Origin: Chloroflexota bacterium
GTDB taxonomy: Bacteria > Chloroflexota > Anaerolineae > Aggregatilineales > Phototrophicaceae
Reading direction: 5' to 3'
Length of the DNA stretch: 64,000 bases
Assembly: GCA_026708115.1 (NCBI GenBank)
Contig: JAPOVL010000027.1
Location: 1 to 64,000, forward strand
Position numbers and translations under genes: made by a program
Notes under the pieces: generated by a model
The model's database searches: none
Told to the model about the DNA's origin: nothing
Seen by the model: the letters and a program-made list of their open reading frames with translations, nothing else
Shown here: piece after piece, positions 63,552 through 64,000 of the stretch
How positions within the stretch are numbered: the first letter of the stretch is position 1
Layout of the letters: each line of letters starts with the position of its first letter

Positions 63552-64000
63552 CTAGTCGGGTTGGCGCGCGATTTCCGGACTCTGGTGATGCGCGATGACA
63601 TCGATGGTCAGCATCATGCCGGCGGTTAGTACGGCGTTGCGCAAGGCGGCTTTCATCACGGCGGCGCTGTCAACGAGGGCCGCGCCGTCGGTAATCGCAC
63701 CGCTCAGGACGTCAAAGCCAGAGCCATTGTCGGCGTGCAGGAGCTTTGCTATGACCTCGCCCGGTTCGTAGCCGGCGTTCTCGTAAATGGCGCGCGCGGG
63801 CTCTGCCAGGGCATCGAAGAGGATGCGGTGGGCTGCGCGCTCGTCGGGGTCAGCGCCGGATTGTGATTGGCTCTCCAGGACGCTGCGGCAGTTCATGTAA
63901 GCCATGCCGCCGCCCGGCAAGACGCCGTCGCTGACCGCGGCGCGCATGGCGCTGGCGGTCTTTTCCGCCAAGGTTTTTACTTGATCGATCTCGATTTCGG
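63552..64000 (-). CDS. GroEL-like chaperonin, C-terminal part (runs off the window)
   Basis: The last roughly 148 codons of a chaperonin-60-like gene whose start lies beyond 64000. Visible GroEL landmarks are ATRAAVEEGIVPGGG-like text (here SAMRAAVSDGVLPGGG), AARAIYENAGYEPGEV-like text, SGAITDGAALVDSAAVMKAALRNA and AGMMLTIDVIA. The sequence is clearly divergent from standard GroEL, and the C-terminus (HHQSPEIARQPD) lacks the Gly-Gly-Met tail. It is probably a specialised paralogue rather than the housekeeping copy. It is followed after 8 bp by the Asp-box propeller gene. Confidence 0.82.
   Translation of the reverse strand, partial: EIEIDQVKTLAEKTASAMRAAVSDGVLPGGGMAYMNCRSVLESQSQSGADPDERAAHRILFDALAEPARAIYENAGYEPGEVIAKLLHADNGSGFDVLSGAITDGAALVDSAAVMKAALRNAVLTAGMMLTIDVIAHHQSPEIARQPD

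Noticed and set aside
1..64000. CRISPR array, tRNA or rRNA genes, insertion sequences, prophage genes
   Set aside because: Looked for direct-repeat/spacer periodicity, cloverleaf-like segments and transposase or integrase motifs and found none that could be supported by eye; small tRNAs could still be missed without a covariance search.

Overview
The window looks like a chromosomal segment of a heterotrophic bacterium of the Chloroflexota (Anaerolineae/Caldilineae-like). This is inferred from protein style only: several families of ABC sugar/oligopeptide-type importers, GH127 and GH32 enzymes, SH3b and LysM secreted proteins, GlnRS and short palindromic intergenic repeats. No rRNA, tRNA or other marker fixes the taxon. 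I see no CRISPR array, integrase or transposase, and no recognisable DNA-binding transcription regulator in 64 kb.

Layout. 0-7.5 kb: nucleoside hydrolase, secreted LysM protein, glutaminyl-tRNA synthetase, and a CopC-CopD fusion whose C-terminal cytochrome-c-like domain has lost its haem motif. 7.5-16.4 kb, minus strand: a rhamnose-type catabolic run. In transcription order it is a sulfatase-like hydrolase with Thr at the catalytic Cys site, a Gfo/Idh/MocA oxidoreductase, a sulfotransferase, a second Gfo/Idh/MocA, a TIM-barrel epimerase, RhaA, and a frameshifted RhaD-RhaE aldolase/dehydrogenase. 16.5-26.8 kb, plus strand: a Dpp/Opp-type importer in which the binding protein, two permeases and the promoter-leader are tandemly duplicated, followed by one pair of ATPases. 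26.9-30 kb: an unknown membrane protein and a gluconate-dehydrogenase-like small subunit/GMC oxidoreductase pair. 30-35.7 kb, minus: a canonical sulfatase, an SH3b secreted protein, an RmlD-like reductase, an RraA-like aldolase, a divergent phosphosulfolactate-synthase-like protein and an MDR dehydrogenase. 35.9-40.6 kb: a proline-racemase-family enzyme and an ABC-2 exporter. 40.6-47.6 kb, minus: an arabinoside locus (binding protein, two permeases, two GH127 enzymes), with the relic of another binding-protein gene upstream. 48-56.5 kb: MBL hydrolase, glyoxalase-like protein, flavin-split-barrel protein, and an Rbs-type sugar importer followed by an aminotransferase. 56.6-64 kb, minus: dipeptidase, D-threonine-aldolase-like enzyme, GH32 protein, SDR, MBL hydrolase, six-repeat Asp-box propeller and the end of a GroEL-like chaperonin.

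How it fits together. Most genes serve import and breakdown of plant or algal glycans and their sugar products (rhamnose, arabinose, fructosyl compounds), with sulfate-ester and possibly organosulfur chemistry beside them. Every binding-protein gene in the window, including the relic, is followed by an intercistronic hairpin before the next gene. This suggests a shared mechanism for expressing the binding protein above its membrane partners. The most unusual leads are the degenerate cytochrome domain, the Thr-site sulfatase-like enzyme co-encoded with a sulfotransferase, the divergent ComA-like protein, the GH32 protein lacking the usual acid/base Glu, and the chaperonin-propeller pair.
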